Shown here one piece after another: positions 38,054 through 46,872 of a stretch of 64,000 bases of DNA. A program made the position numbers and the translations under genes. The notes beneath the pieces are model-generated. The model made no database searches and was not told where the DNA came from. It saw only the letters and a program-made list of their open reading frames with translations. Within the stretch, counting starts at the first letter, position 1, and each line of letters opens with the position of its first letter. This stretch comes from an uncultured Clostridium sp. (GTDB taxonomy: Bacteria > Bacillota > Clostridia > Oscillospirales > Acutalibacteraceae): assembly GCA_902471875.1 (NCBI GenBank), contig CABRLN010000008.1:14198-78197 (forward strand). The letters run 5' to 3'.

Positions 38054-38263
38054 TTATATTTGAAAAGAAATTATAACCTTATCTAATACAGACATTGCGT
38101 ATCTCATTCCTTTGCCTGACGGCGTCTTTTGTGCTATCCACTCGGTTTTTATAATTCGCTTTTTCTCAAGCTTTTTCATTGCTATTTTTAGAATAGCAAA
38201 TAAACCTGCAATAAAAATTGTAACTTTTAAAATATTCTTAATTAATTTTATCATACAACACAT
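38054..38263 (-). CDS. Small hypothetical membrane protein
   Basis: 69 residues from the ATG at 38263 (MCCMIKLIKN), preceded by AAGGAG; an in-frame TTG two codons earlier is rejected. One hydrophobic segment (about 10-28) is followed by a strongly basic stretch (MKKLEKKRIIK) and a hydrophilic tail. No family recognised. A ribosome site and terminator support a real gene. The Nudix gene ends upstream, and the two may be co-transcribed. Confidence 0.55.
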   Translation of the reverse strand: MCCMIKLIKNILKVTIFIAGLFAILKIAMKKLEKKRIIKTEWIAQKTPSGKGMRYAMSVLDKVIISFQI

Positions 38264-38306
38264 ACTCAAATTCTCCTTACTTAAATTATAACATATATAA
38301 TAAATT

Positions 38307-38810
38307 TTAAATATATCCTCTTACTTTTAACGCCCCCAGTAAAAATGTTTCGGCTATGCTGTTGGGTTTAATGTTGTTAACTGCTTCCATTACGGTGTAC
38401 CAATTTGCAGAATCGACCTCATTTTTTTTCAGCAAAAAGCTTTCACTGTCAACAACTACAACAAAGTTATGAATTAATGTGTTAGTTTTATTAAAATACA
38501 TGCTGTTGTTATAGTTCCAAGAAATAGCATTAAGGTTTACTTCTTCTTTTATTTCACGCTTTAAAGCCTGCTGTGGTGTTTCACCTTTGTTAATATAACC
38601 TGCTACCAATATATTGTCTTTACTGCCATACTGCTGTATAAGTAAAATTTTATTTTTATCTTTGTTAAAAACAACCATACTTACCGCACTACTGTACATA
38701 GGAAATTTAAAAGTTCTGCATTTTTCACAGTAATCAACTAAACCCTCATCACCACATTCCTTTTTAGTCAACCTTGTACCGCATACTGAACAATAATTCA
38801 ACTCATCCAT
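38307..38810 (-). CDS. Nudix hydrolase with N-terminal zinc ribbon
   Basis: 167 residues. A zinc ribbon (CSVCG near residue 7, CEKC near 29) precedes a Nudix domain with the full box, GYINKGETPQQALKREIKEE (Gx5Ex7REUxEE). The zinc ribbon plus Nudix order resembles NADH pyrophosphatase NudC, but it is shorter than NudC (about 260) and lacks the SQPWPF-type motif, so the substrate is open. AAAGGAG precedes the ATG. Confidence 0.9.
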   Translation of the reverse strand: MDELNYCSVCGTRLTKKECGDEGLVDYCEKCRTFKFPMYSSAVSMVVFNKDKNKILLIQQYGSKDNILVAGYINKGETPQQALKREIKEEVNLNAISWNYNNSMYFNKTNTLIHNFVVVVDSESFLLKKNEVDSANWYTVMEAVNNIKPNSIAETFLLGALKVRGYI

Positions 38811-38881
38811 TAAATAATTCTCCTTTTATGTTGATAATTACTCATTAAATAATATGTAGCACCATGCAAAACTGTTTAGAA

Positions 38882-39316
38882 TTAAAATCTTATATTTATT
38901 TTAAAATCTTCACAACATCTTGGGCAATTTACAGTATGCTTACCCTTTCTAAAAGGAACACGAATTGCAGCTTTACAGTAAGGACATTTTACATAGCGGT
39001 GAGTTTTTCGGTCGGAGAATTTTCTTTTTTGCAATCTGAACCACTCAACTAATTTTATAAAAAAAGGTTTCACCTTATAGTAATATTTTAAATAAATATC
39101 GTTTTCTTTACTTCTTTGTGAAATATTTCTTGAAAGGCACCTAAAAATAATAAGAAGTACAATAAGGTATGTAACCAACTGTACAATAAAATTTCTAAAG
39201 AAAACGGTGTTAATTATATTAATAATAAGCCACAGTACAAATAAACCTATATTCAGCTTGTCCATACCATATCTGCCATACATAAACTGTGATACCTTAG
39301 TAAAAAAGTTACGCAT
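38882..39316 (-). CDS. Membrane protein with C-terminal zinc ribbon
   Basis: 144 residues from the ATG at 39316 (MRNFFTKVSQFMYGRYGMD), preceded by GAGGTG. Two hydrophobic segments (about 22-40 and 45-60) are followed by a basic linker and a zinc-ribbon domain (CPYC near residue 110, CPRC near 130). It resembles small clostridial zinc-ribbon membrane proteins of unknown function. No operon partner overlaps; the Nudix gene is downstream by about 70 nt. Confidence 0.75.
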   Translation of the reverse strand: MRNFFTKVSQFMYGRYGMDKLNIGLFVLWLIINIINTVFFRNFIVQLVTYLIVLLIIFRCLSRNISQRSKENDIYLKYYYKVKPFFIKLVEWFRLQKRKFSDRKTHRYVKCPYCKAAIRVPFRKGKHTVNCPRCCEDFKINIRF

Positions 39317-39629
39317 ATAATTCACCTCATAAAATATTATATACCAACAATCGTAAAAATACTTTAATAAATAGTTAATTTTATTATATATTTTCTTACA
39401 GTATATATTACAATCAGTTGATAAAAATGCTCATAAAGCATTTTTAATCAATTATATTTACTTAAATTTATTATTAGAAAATTATGCTTCAGCTACCAAT
39501 TGTTTGTAAAAACATAACTTAATTTATTAATATAAAACTACTTATAAAAAAACAAGGACTGCATAAAGCAGCCCTTGCTAAAAGAAAATAAAAATTACAG
39601 TATCAATATTTATGTTATGATTAATTTCA
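39317..39629. other. AT-rich intergenic region with the Fe-ADH terminator
   Basis: No gene seen between the zinc-ribbon gene start and the alcohol dehydrogenase stop, apart from the terminator at 39544-39577. The zinc-ribbon promoter presumably lies here but was not resolved. Confidence 0.5.
39544..39577 (-). terminator. Intrinsic terminator after the iron alcohol dehydrogenase
   Basis: Minus strand CAAGGGCTGC / GCAGTCCTTG stem with a 5-nt loop followed by seven T; a textbook terminator. Confidence 0.88.
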
Positions 39630-40820
39630 TCAAAAATCTATTTCTTTGTCATAGAAACAAGCGTCAAGCAGCTTTTCCATTTCCTCTTGTGTTGGAATTC
39701 GAGGGTTTGACCCTGTACAAGCATCACTTATTGCCAGTGCAGCAACCTCCTTTAACTTCTCGTTAAACTCTGTTTCATCAATAATGCCCCCCTCATAGTC
39801 TTTAATACAAGACGGAATATTAAGCGAAACATTCATCGCCTTTAATTCAGCAATAAGGGCATCTACAAGCGCCTCTGTAGAATCGCCTGTTAAACCAATA
39901 AATTTTGCAATGTCAGCATATCTCTCTGCAGCCTCTGCATTTTTTGAGTTAAACTTAATAACCTTTGGCAAATACATTGCATTAGCACAACCGTGTACAA
40001 TGTGACCACCTGTATAAGCAGCACCCGTTTTATGGGCCATTGAATGTACTATACCAAGCAAAGCATTTGAAAATGCCATACCTGCTAAGCATTGTGCGTC
40101 ATGCATATTATCACGGGCATTCATATCACCGTCGTAGGATTTTTTAAGGTCACGATGAATCATCTTAATTGCGTGCAATGCAAGAGGATCTGTATAGTTA
40201 CAGTGCAAGGTTGAAACATAAGCCTCTATAGCATGGGTCATAGCGTCCATACCGGTATGTGCAGTCAGTTTTTGCGGCATAGTTTCTGCAAGCTCCGGGT
40301 CAACAATAGCAACATCAGGTGTAATGTTGAAATCTGCCAAAGGATATTTAATTCCTTTAGAATAGTCGGTAATTACAGAAAAAGCTGTAACCTCGGTGGC
40401 AGTACCGGATGTTGAAGGAATAGCACAGAATTTAGCCTTTGTACGCAGCGTAGGGAAGCTGAAAGGCTGAATTAAATCTTCAAATGTTGTTTGAGGATAT
40501 TCATAAAATGCCCACATAGCCTTAGCTGCGTCAATAGGACTTCCGCCGCCCATTGCAACAATCCAGTCAGGTTTAAACTCTGACATTGCTGCGGCACCCT
40601 TCATTACTGTTTCTACTGACGGGTCAGGCTCAACATTTTCAAAAAGCTGAACCTCCATCCCTGCCTCCTTCAGGTTATCAACAGCTTTTTGTAAAAAGCC
40701 AAACCTTTTCATTGAACCGCCACCTACAACAACAATAGCTTTTGATCCATTTAAGTTTTTCAGCTCTGCCAAAGAACCCTTGCCATGATATAAATCTCTA
40801 GGTAATGTAAATCTTCCCAT
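39630..40820 (-). CDS. Iron-containing alcohol dehydrogenase
   Basis: 396 residues. NAD(P)-binding IVAMGGGSPIDAAKAM and the metal-binding region GMDAMTHAIEAYVS, GIVHSMAHKTGA and GGHIVHGCANAM (Asp and three His ligands) define the Fe-ADH family. It probably reduces aldehydes to alcohols with NADH or NADPH during fermentation; butanol, 1,3-propanediol or lactaldehyde-type specificity cannot be told. GGAGGAG precedes the ATG. A palindrome and a Rex-like repeat lie upstream. Confidence 0.92.
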   Translation of the reverse strand: MGRFTLPRDLYHGKGSLAELKNLNGSKAIVVVGGGSMKRFGFLQKAVDNLKEAGMEVQLFENVEPDPSVETVMKGAAAMSEFKPDWIVAMGGGSPIDAAKAMWAFYEYPQTTFEDLIQPFSFPTLRTKAKFCAIPSTSGTATEVTAFSVITDYSKGIKYPLADFNITPDVAIVDPELAETMPQKLTAHTGMDAMTHAIEAYVSTLHCNYTDPLALHAIKMIHRDLKKSYDGDMNARDNMHDAQCLAGMAFSNALLGIVHSMAHKTGAAYTGGHIVHGCANAMYLPKVIKFNSKNAEAAERYADIAKFIGLTGDSTEALVDALIAELKAMNVSLNIPSCIKDYEGGIIDETEFNEKLKEVAALAISDACTGSNPRIPTQEEMEKLLDACFYDKEIDF

Positions 40821-40864
40821 TTTTTCTCCTCCGAATAGAATATTTTTGACATAAAAATTTTTAT

Positions 40865-40886
40865 ATTCATTTTATGCAAAATGAAT
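40865..40886. promoter_or_regulatory. Perfect palindrome upstream of the alcohol dehydrogenase
   Basis: ATTCATTTT-ATGC-AAAATGAAT, 9-bp arms with a 4-nt spacer, 45 nt before the start codon. Further upstream (about 40967-40983) GTTAATAAACTATTAAC is a Rex-like inverted repeat, but its spacing is longer than the usual Rex box. Either could be an operator; both are inference. Confidence 0.4.
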
Positions 40887-40999
40887 AAATTTACATATAC
40901 AAGTGAATTATTTATAAATAATAATTCCACTAACACCTATATAATAACACTTTAAATAAAAAAGATGTTAATAAACTATTAACAAAGTGTATAATACCA

Positions 41000-41626
41000 T
41001 TAACAATCTAAATAACCTTGTACAGCATCTGCTAATTTACCAATATGTATACCATCGACAAAGGAATGATGTACCTGAACAGAAAAAGGCAGAAGTATTT
41101 TTCCATTCCTTTCAAAATACTTTCCAAAATCAAACAATGGCGTAGCATTATCTTTTTTTCCTGAGTTGGTATGAGATATATGGGTGTATGATACCCAAGG
41201 CATAGCAGAAAACTGAAACACGTCATTTCCTAACGGACCTGTAAAATATTCTTCTTGTTCTTCCACTATTTTTGAAGCCTCCTGTACATATTCTGGCAAT
41301 GTATCTTTCATTGGAACATTTACTACTTTAAACAACTCAGTTTCTTTATCAAGATATGTAAAGGCTGTATTTATTTTGTCAAAAATCACTACTTTTCCAT
41401 TTACAAAACGGTAGCGAAATTCTTCAATATCGTTTGCACATTTTGATACTGCATATACCATAGCCATTGTAAACGAATATTTTTCTTTCTTGATTTTTTT
41501 CAAAAATTTTGTAATATCCAACTCAAATGTTACACAAAACATTGGCTCAACACAATTTCTAAAAATCATACAATGAGTAGCACGTTTCCAGTTTTTTTCA
41601 TCAATTATTCTGTAGTGATTCTCCAT
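41000..41626 (-). CDS. Chloramphenicol acetyltransferase-family protein
   Basis: 208 residues, the length of type A CATs (about 210-220). The catalytic motif HHSFVDGIHIG (first residues near 186) is intact. Other CAT features: CMIFRNCVEPMFCVTFELDI-like N-terminal strand, AMPWVSYTH and FGKYFERNGK. The enzyme would acetylate chloramphenicol or a related alcohol; true resistance cannot be inferred from sequence, since CAT-like proteins of unknown substrate are common in Clostridia. AAAGGAG precedes the ATG. Flanked by an HTH pseudogene and the alcohol dehydrogenase, with no mobile-element marks. Confidence 0.88.
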   Translation of the reverse strand: MENHYRIIDEKNWKRATHCMIFRNCVEPMFCVTFELDITKFLKKIKKEKYSFTMAMVYAVSKCANDIEEFRYRFVNGKVVIFDKINTAFTYLDKETELFKVVNVPMKDTLPEYVQEASKIVEEQEEYFTGPLGNDVFQFSAMPWVSYTHISHTNSGKKDNATPLFDFGKYFERNGKILLPFSVQVHHSFVDGIHIGKLADAVQGYLDC

Positions 41627-41810
41627 AAAAACAAACTCCTTTCATGTTTAAACAAATTTCTATAATTTAAAATAACAATTTTATATAAATTATATAGTAA
41701 GTTTATTAAATAAACAAGTCTATTTTAGCCGTATAATTTATTAAAAATTTCGTGTAACTTTTACCTACCATTTTGCAAGAATATTTATGGAAAAAAATTT
41801 AATTAAATAA

Positions 41811-41957
41811 TCATTTAAAAAAGTATGTGCTGCCAATGGCATTTCACAAGCACCGTTGGCAGAAATGGTACGTGTTTCACGCAATGCCATTAATTTTATA
41901 AAAATAGGTAAATTTAACCTAACCGAAAAGCTTGCATTAATTACATGTATTGCTTGA
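41811..41957 (+). pseudogene. Remnant of an XRE-type helix-turn-helix regulator
   Basis: An open stretch of 48 codons without a start codon reads ANGISQAPLAEMVRVSRNAI, then a KIGKFNLTEKLAL-like end. It aligns with the small XRE/YozG-type pattern GxTQxxLAxxVGVSRQTIxxIExGKYNPSLxLA. The frame begins after a stop (taa at 41808), lacks an initiator and ends early at Ile-Ala. It is probably a decayed regulator gene, leaving about 43 recognisable residues. The opposite-strand 77-codon frame here is a shadow. Confidence 0.6.
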
Positions 41958-42044
41958 AGAGTTGTTTCATTTTTAATATGTAAACAATACTTTAGCATAA
42001 GAACATATCATAAAATTTATTGCTAGTTTTTATTGACCGCCTGC

Positions 42045-43403
42045 TTAATTTAACATTTTATACACGCGGCTAAGGTCAACCTTGTAGTTGTGCCTTATAT
42101 CCATTGGCATTTTAGTAATTTGCTTTACCGTAAATTCGTCGCCTAAAAACTTAGATACCTTATCTGGGGCAATATTCCCCTCATAAACAATATACCGCTT
42201 GTTCATTGGCACAAAAACAACTTTTCTAATTTGCTCAAATCTGTTTAAAATTTTATTTTCAATGTCATATGAGTAATATGATAAGTTGTTTAGATATTCC
42301 GAATTTGCAACCCTTCCCAGCAAATAGATTTTACTATTTTCAATATAGCCTAAATCACCTGTTGAATGATACACATTATCAGACAAAACCATTTTTCCGC
42401 TAACTCCAATTTCCCCTATACCACTATCATTAGGATTTAATATTTTTATATTAATATCTTCTACTATATTTCCAACACATATACGGTTGTTTTGCAAATT
42501 GTTTATATAATCGTCCAAATTGGTTTTACTCATTAATACTGCCTCTGACGCACCGTAAACATATGTAAAAGCTGCATTGGGAAAAAGCTCTTTTATTCTT
42601 TTTGCGTCCCTTAATGAAATTAACGAGCCACCTGTATATGCGTATTTTATTTGAGGCATTGGACTTCTAAAGGCTAAATATTTGCTTACAGATGAAGCTA
42701 CTGCATTTACCTTTGCTTTCTTTAAATATGGTGCTTCAACCTTGGCTTTTTTGTTATTAAATTTACCATGGATTAAATATGAGGTTACGCCCACAAGCAA
42801 ATTAGCCAACACATATATGGGCAATAGTGACAGCACCGTTTGAGCCTTGCTGGTATCTATTGTCTTTCTAACCAAAGCAAACTGCCTTTGAAGGTCAACT
42901 ATACTGCGTTCAATAAGTTTTCCGCTACCTGTAGTACCAGATGTAAATGTAACAAGCACTTTTTTATTGTTTTGTTCTACTTCGTTTACATAGGTATTGC
43001 TATACGAGGTATATTTCGTAATGTCGATTGTTTTAAAACCTTTTGCAGGACCATAAAAAGGTTTTAAAATTCCTGTAGTTTTATCTGTAAAAATATAATC
43101 AACATTTGTAAGGCTAAGCATATTTTTAGCCTTCTCTTTATTCTTAAAAGAATCTATAACCACTATTCGAATTTTCAGATAAATACAGGTTAGCATTGCT
43201 ATGTAGAACTGATATGACGGCAAAGCAAACAGCAGAATTTCTTTATCTAAAATATTTATACTTATAAAGTAATTTGCCATTTTCATTATGTCATCATACA
43301 CATTTTGGTAGGTCTTAAAAACAAGAGTCTTTCCTTTTCTGAATATAAATGCATTCTTATTTTTGTTTAACTCTATTACCTTAAAAAAATCCCGGATAAT
43401 CAT
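42045..43403 (-). CDS. AMP-forming ligase of the ANL superfamily
   Basis: 452 residues. ANL core motifs are present: P-loop TFTSGTTGSGKLI (about residue 152), YGASEA (about 300), HSTGDLGY (about 345) and LLGR near 365. The C-terminal subdomain is short (about 80 residues); its usual catalytic Lys may be the one in RHNYKVDLSR near 442. The family activates a carboxylate as acyl-AMP and transfers it to CoA, a carrier or an amine. At 452 residues it is shorter than acyl-CoA synthetases (500-550). Last gene of the six-gene unit: the ATG overlaps the upstream stop (TAATG). The carboxylate could be that of an aminocarboxypropyl group (inference). Confidence 0.8.
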   Translation of the reverse strand: MIIRDFFKVIELNKNKNAFIFRKGKTLVFKTYQNVYDDIMKMANYFISINILDKEILLFALPSYQFYIAMLTCIYLKIRIVVIDSFKNKEKAKNMLSLTNVDYIFTDKTTGILKPFYGPAKGFKTIDITKYTSYSNTYVNEVEQNNKKVLVTFTSGTTGSGKLIERSIVDLQRQFALVRKTIDTSKAQTVLSLLPIYVLANLLVGVTSYLIHGKFNNKKAKVEAPYLKKAKVNAVASSVSKYLAFRSPMPQIKYAYTGGSLISLRDAKRIKELFPNAAFTYVYGASEAVLMSKTNLDDYINNLQNNRICVGNIVEDINIKILNPNDSGIGEIGVSGKMVLSDNVYHSTGDLGYIENSKIYLLGRVANSEYLNNLSYYSYDIENKILNRFEQIRKVVFVPMNKRYIVYEGNIAPDKVSKFLGDEFTVKQITKMPMDIRHNYKVDLSRVYKMLN

Positions 43404-44464
43404 TACTGCACCTCGTATATATACTGGTTTGAATAATAAAATGCCTTATCCCTTAAAAGGTCAAACCTGCTGTTTATTCTTTTAAACTCTGTTCTTTTAA
43501 AGCTTCGCTTAACTACCATATTCCAAAAAACAATTCTTGTACCATGGTTGCTGTGATTAATTATTATATCCTCATATTCAGCGGTTTTGTCCTCTGACAC
43601 ATATTCAAAAATATCAGACAAATTATAAAAATCAAACACTTTGTTTAATGTTTTTATAGATGAGAAATCCCCCTCAATGTAAACAAGCCTGTCTATATTT
43701 TTTTTAATAATCAGATAATTATCTTTTCTCAGATAAAAAGGTAAAAATTTAAATTCACCCAATGCTGCTAACTGAATATATGGATTATTCAAATTTAAAA
43801 CGTTTTTAAAACCCATTTCAACACGTTCAAAAAGGTTTTGTGCAATGTTGCTGCTTACATGATTAAAATAGCTTTTATCTCTGCCCTTTTTCTTCATATT
43901 ATGTTCAGAAAAAAACAGCTTAAACAAAAGTCTGTAACGTTTCGTATTAAATTTATTATCGTAAAAGTCAATTTGCTGTTTTAGGTTGTCGCACTGCATA
44001 AATTTAAGCACAGTTTTTTTGGAATGTATAAATGGCAATATTTTATTTACAAATAGATTAAGATAATTATCAAATTTGCCGCATTTATACAGCGGTTTGC
44101 TAAACAGAAAAATATGATGTTCAAAATAGTCTTGAGTTTGCTTGTCTAAATTATGCTTTATAGAATTATACACAGCTACACTGTTCCCCTTAGCAATTCC
44201 AATAAGCACCAAAAAATCCTCATAGTTTAAATATTTAATACCTGTTGCCTTTAGCTTTACAAGGGCAATTTGTGATGGATTATTATCAAGTACATATACA
44301 TTGCTAAAATTTTTGGTCAGCAGTGCAAAGGAATTGTCGCCAGCTGAACCAATAGATAATGCATTTCCCTTATAATTATGGTCTGCATACTCTACCATAA
44401 GGTCAGCGTCCTCTTGGCAGGTTGAATAATGAATGTAATTTTCTTCCTTATAATATTTAGACAT
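43403..44464 (-). CDS. BtaA-like (DUF3419) SAM 3-amino-3-carboxypropyl transferase
   Basis: 353 residues. The N-terminal half matches DUF3419/BtaA: YSTCQEDADLMVEYAD, SAM-binding LSIGSAGDNSFALL and VYVLDNNPSQIALVKLKA, then LNYEDFLVLIGI. C-terminal motifs (YIEGDFSSI; NHSNHGTRIVFWN) also fit. BtaA transfers the 3-amino-3-carboxypropyl group of SAM to diacylglycerol, the first step of betaine-lipid synthesis. The usual N-methyltransferase partner BtaB is absent here, so the product would be an unmethylated homoserine-type ether or another acceptor. Overlaps the upstream gene by 8 nt and the ligase by 1 nt. GAGGTG precedes the ATG. Confidence 0.82.
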   Translation of the reverse strand: MSKYYKEENYIHYSTCQEDADLMVEYADHNYKGNALSIGSAGDNSFALLTKNFSNVYVLDNNPSQIALVKLKATGIKYLNYEDFLVLIGIAKGNSVAVYNSIKHNLDKQTQDYFEHHIFLFSKPLYKCGKFDNYLNLFVNKILPFIHSKKTVLKFMQCDNLKQQIDFYDNKFNTKRYRLLFKLFFSEHNMKKKGRDKSYFNHVSSNIAQNLFERVEMGFKNVLNLNNPYIQLAALGEFKFLPFYLRKDNYLIIKKNIDRLVYIEGDFSSIKTLNKVFDFYNLSDIFEYVSEDKTAEYEDIIINHSNHGTRIVFWNMVVKRSFKRTEFKRINSRFDLLRDKAFYYSNQYIYEVQ

Positions 44465-46868
44465 CTAAATACACCTCGCCTTTAATTCCGTCAACCTTAA
44501 TAACAGACTTATCCTTTATAATTTTTGTTGCACCTGCAACACCTACTACAGCAGGTATGCCCATTTCTCGTGCTACAACTGCCGAGTGAGATAAAACACT
44601 TCCCCGTTCCACAACCAACCCCTTGCAAAGCGGAAACAGCACTACCCAACCCGGGTCAGTACGATATGCCAAAATAATTTTACCCTCTGCAAAAGCCTCT
44701 TGCGGTTTGGTAACATAGTTCACCTCACCCTGCACAACACCTGCGCCGGACGGCGTACCTTTTAACACTCTGTTGTCTGATTGGCTATGGCTTTGCTGTA
44801 CAGAAAGGCTGTTATCACCATAAAATACAATTCTTGAAGCAAATTCTTTTTCTCTGTTTTTCTCATAAATTAATTTTCGTCTTTCAATAATTAGCTGCAT
44901 AGATATATATTTGCCACTGTCAATAATTTTAAATATTTCATCCTTTTTTAAGAAGAAAATGTCCCTGTAATTACCAATAATTTCTTCTTTAACAAAATGC
45001 TTGCCAATGGCCAAAAACATATTTCTAACCACTGAGAAAATGTAGGTTCGTTTAAGTCTAAGTCGTTCACGATTTTTAATAAAAAATCGGGTTTTATTAA
45101 CTAATTTATTAAATCTACGACGCTTTAAAGTACTAACCTTGTAACTATAGCTTTTCATTTTCTCTTGAGTATTAAAAGAAAGACCGTTTGCTACAAACCC
45201 CTTTAGCATTTCAAATAAATATGTAGGATCTTCAACCAATGTAATTGTTTCAAGCTTTAGTTCATCCATTACTCTCGAACCGAATTTTACTATATATTTA
45301 TTAATATATGGGCTTATTGGCGAGTTATATAAATATTTTTCTTTTAATTTTTCTGAACTTAGGTACTTAAAATCACTTTCAATTTTCAGGTCTGACTTAA
45401 TATGTTCTACAATATCCAAAAACATAGGCGCAGACATTGCACTTTCAACATTGCCTTGTTTAGCCATAAGTGAAGCAATATAACCTTCCTTATCTGTTAT
45501 GTCAAACTTAGAAACCATTTTTTTCAGCATACCCATATAAAACATAGCACCACAGTCATTAATAACAGGTGTTGTGAAATGGTCTAAAATTTCACTCTCT
45601 AAAAGCTGGTAATAATCCTTAATTTCCTTTAGTGACATATTGTCAAAGGTACAGCCAATTTTAGTCATAACTGTCTTGTCAAATTTCTCTATAAAAATAT
45701 TAGAGTCATTATCAATACTTTTTAGCTTGTTCATAAATATTACAGCAATTTGCAAAACCTGCAAAAATGAAAGCTTTTCTTTTTTTACATTTGTTGTTTT
45801 CGTAGCAACACCCATCATATTTTCCATATAATCTGTCGATTTTTTAGTAGGCAGTATTGCTGTTATGTGGTACCATGAATTCATATTATAATAAATTCTG
45901 TTATTATAAAACCTTAACATATCAGCTAAAGATGGTGTAAGGGCGTCAATAAGGCTTTCTTTTAGTCCTGCAAGTTTTAGTGTTTGTGTATATACCTTTT
46001 GATATATTTCTCGTGCAAACGAAAAGGTAAGGTCAGTAACAGCTCCATTATACGATTCAATAATATTTGAATTATCAAGTGTAACCCTTGTCTGTGAAAT
46101 ATCTATGTGTCTATATGGAGTAATATCTCTGGTTTGCAAAAAATAAATCTTGTTATTCTTAATGGCAAATTCAATATCCTGAAATTTATTGCTTTTACTT
46201 TGTACCTCTTTGCAAAGAAGAAGAACATCATTAATATTTTTCTTTGACAGTAAGGCGTCTCCGTTTGTTGTTATAACGTTGCCGTTTATTATATAATCTG
46301 TAGAATTTTCCTGACCTGAAACCAACTTTTCACCTTGTCCTTTTACCACGCTTATTAAAATTTCGTCCGGGTTGTTGGTTATTGGGTTAATAGTATTAGC
46401 TACGCCTGCAAAGTCACTGTCTATCATTTCTTGTACAATAACAGCCATTTTAATGTTAACTGTGCTTAATCCATTTGCTGTTCGGTAATTTATTGCTCTT
46501 TGGCTAAAAGCTGACAGGTAACATTCCTTGATTTTTTGTAAAACCTCATTATATTGCACGTTTAAAAATGATTCGTTAATACCTGCAAAAGAATTTTCAC
46601 TACCGTCCTCATCAATTGCAGATGACCTTACAGCATAAACCGCTCCTTTTTTCAACATAGAATATATTTCTGATATATCTTCTTTTTTATAATCTTTGTT
46701 TAAAACTATAGCTTGACCTCTTTCACCATTTAGCCAGCTTTCAAAAAATTCACAGGTTAAGCAAAACCAACAGGGCGTACTTTTTATATTGTACCTGGCA
46801 AGGTTATATGCTTTGCCGCCAAGTAGTTCTAGCTTTGGTCTGTCTTTAGATGGATTGAATATTTTCAC
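44457..46868 (-). CDS. PEP-utilising dikinase with rifampin-phosphotransferase-like layout
   Basis: 803 residues. Residues about 1-250 form the PPDK-type ATP-binding domain (GGKAYNLA; AVRSSAIDEDGSENSFAG; VQEMIDSDFAGVANT; DIEFAIKNNKIYFLQTR). A large helical domain (about 260-720) follows, then the swivelling phosphohistidine domain (GTPSGAGVVQGEV; ERGSVLSHSAVVAREMGIPA) with catalytic His in LSHS. There is no PEP-binding TIM barrel, so it is neither PEP synthase nor PPDK. The order matches rifampin phosphotransferase and related small-molecule dikinases. It likely phosphorylates a hydroxyl on the pathway intermediate (inference). Start is GTG after AAGGGG. Four nt from the UbiA-like stop. Confidence 0.83.
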   Translation of the reverse strand: MKIFNPSKDRPKLELLGGKAYNLARYNIKSTPCWFCLTCEFFESWLNGERGQAIVLNKDYKKEDISEIYSMLKKGAVYAVRSSAIDEDGSENSFAGINESFLNVQYNEVLQKIKECYLSAFSQRAINYRTANGLSTVNIKMAVIVQEMIDSDFAGVANTINPITNNPDEILISVVKGQGEKLVSGQENSTDYIINGNVITTNGDALLSKKNINDVLLLCKEVQSKSNKFQDIEFAIKNNKIYFLQTRDITPYRHIDISQTRVTLDNSNIIESYNGAVTDLTFSFAREIYQKVYTQTLKLAGLKESLIDALTPSLADMLRFYNNRIYYNMNSWYHITAILPTKKSTDYMENMMGVATKTTNVKKEKLSFLQVLQIAVIFMNKLKSIDNDSNIFIEKFDKTVMTKIGCTFDNMSLKEIKDYYQLLESEILDHFTTPVINDCGAMFYMGMLKKMVSKFDITDKEGYIASLMAKQGNVESAMSAPMFLDIVEHIKSDLKIESDFKYLSSEKLKEKYLYNSPISPYINKYIVKFGSRVMDELKLETITLVEDPTYLFEMLKGFVANGLSFNTQEKMKSYSYKVSTLKRRRFNKLVNKTRFFIKNRERLRLKRTYIFSVVRNMFLAIGKHFVKEEIIGNYRDIFFLKKDEIFKIIDSGKYISMQLIIERRKLIYEKNREKEFASRIVFYGDNSLSVQQSHSQSDNRVLKGTPSGAGVVQGEVNYVTKPQEAFAEGKIILAYRTDPGWVVLFPLCKGLVVERGSVLSHSAVVAREMGIPAVVGVAGATKIIKDKSVIKVDGIKGEVYLDV

Positions 46869-46872
46869 AAAA

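Noticed and set aside
41765..41998. 77-codon minus-strand open frame
   Set aside because: It is the reverse shadow of the XRE remnant, which shows a recognisable protein motif on the plus strand.
44457..46868. Annotation as PEP synthase or pyruvate phosphate dikinase
   Set aside because: The C-terminal PEP/pyruvate-binding barrel is missing and the domain order is that of RPH-type dikinases.
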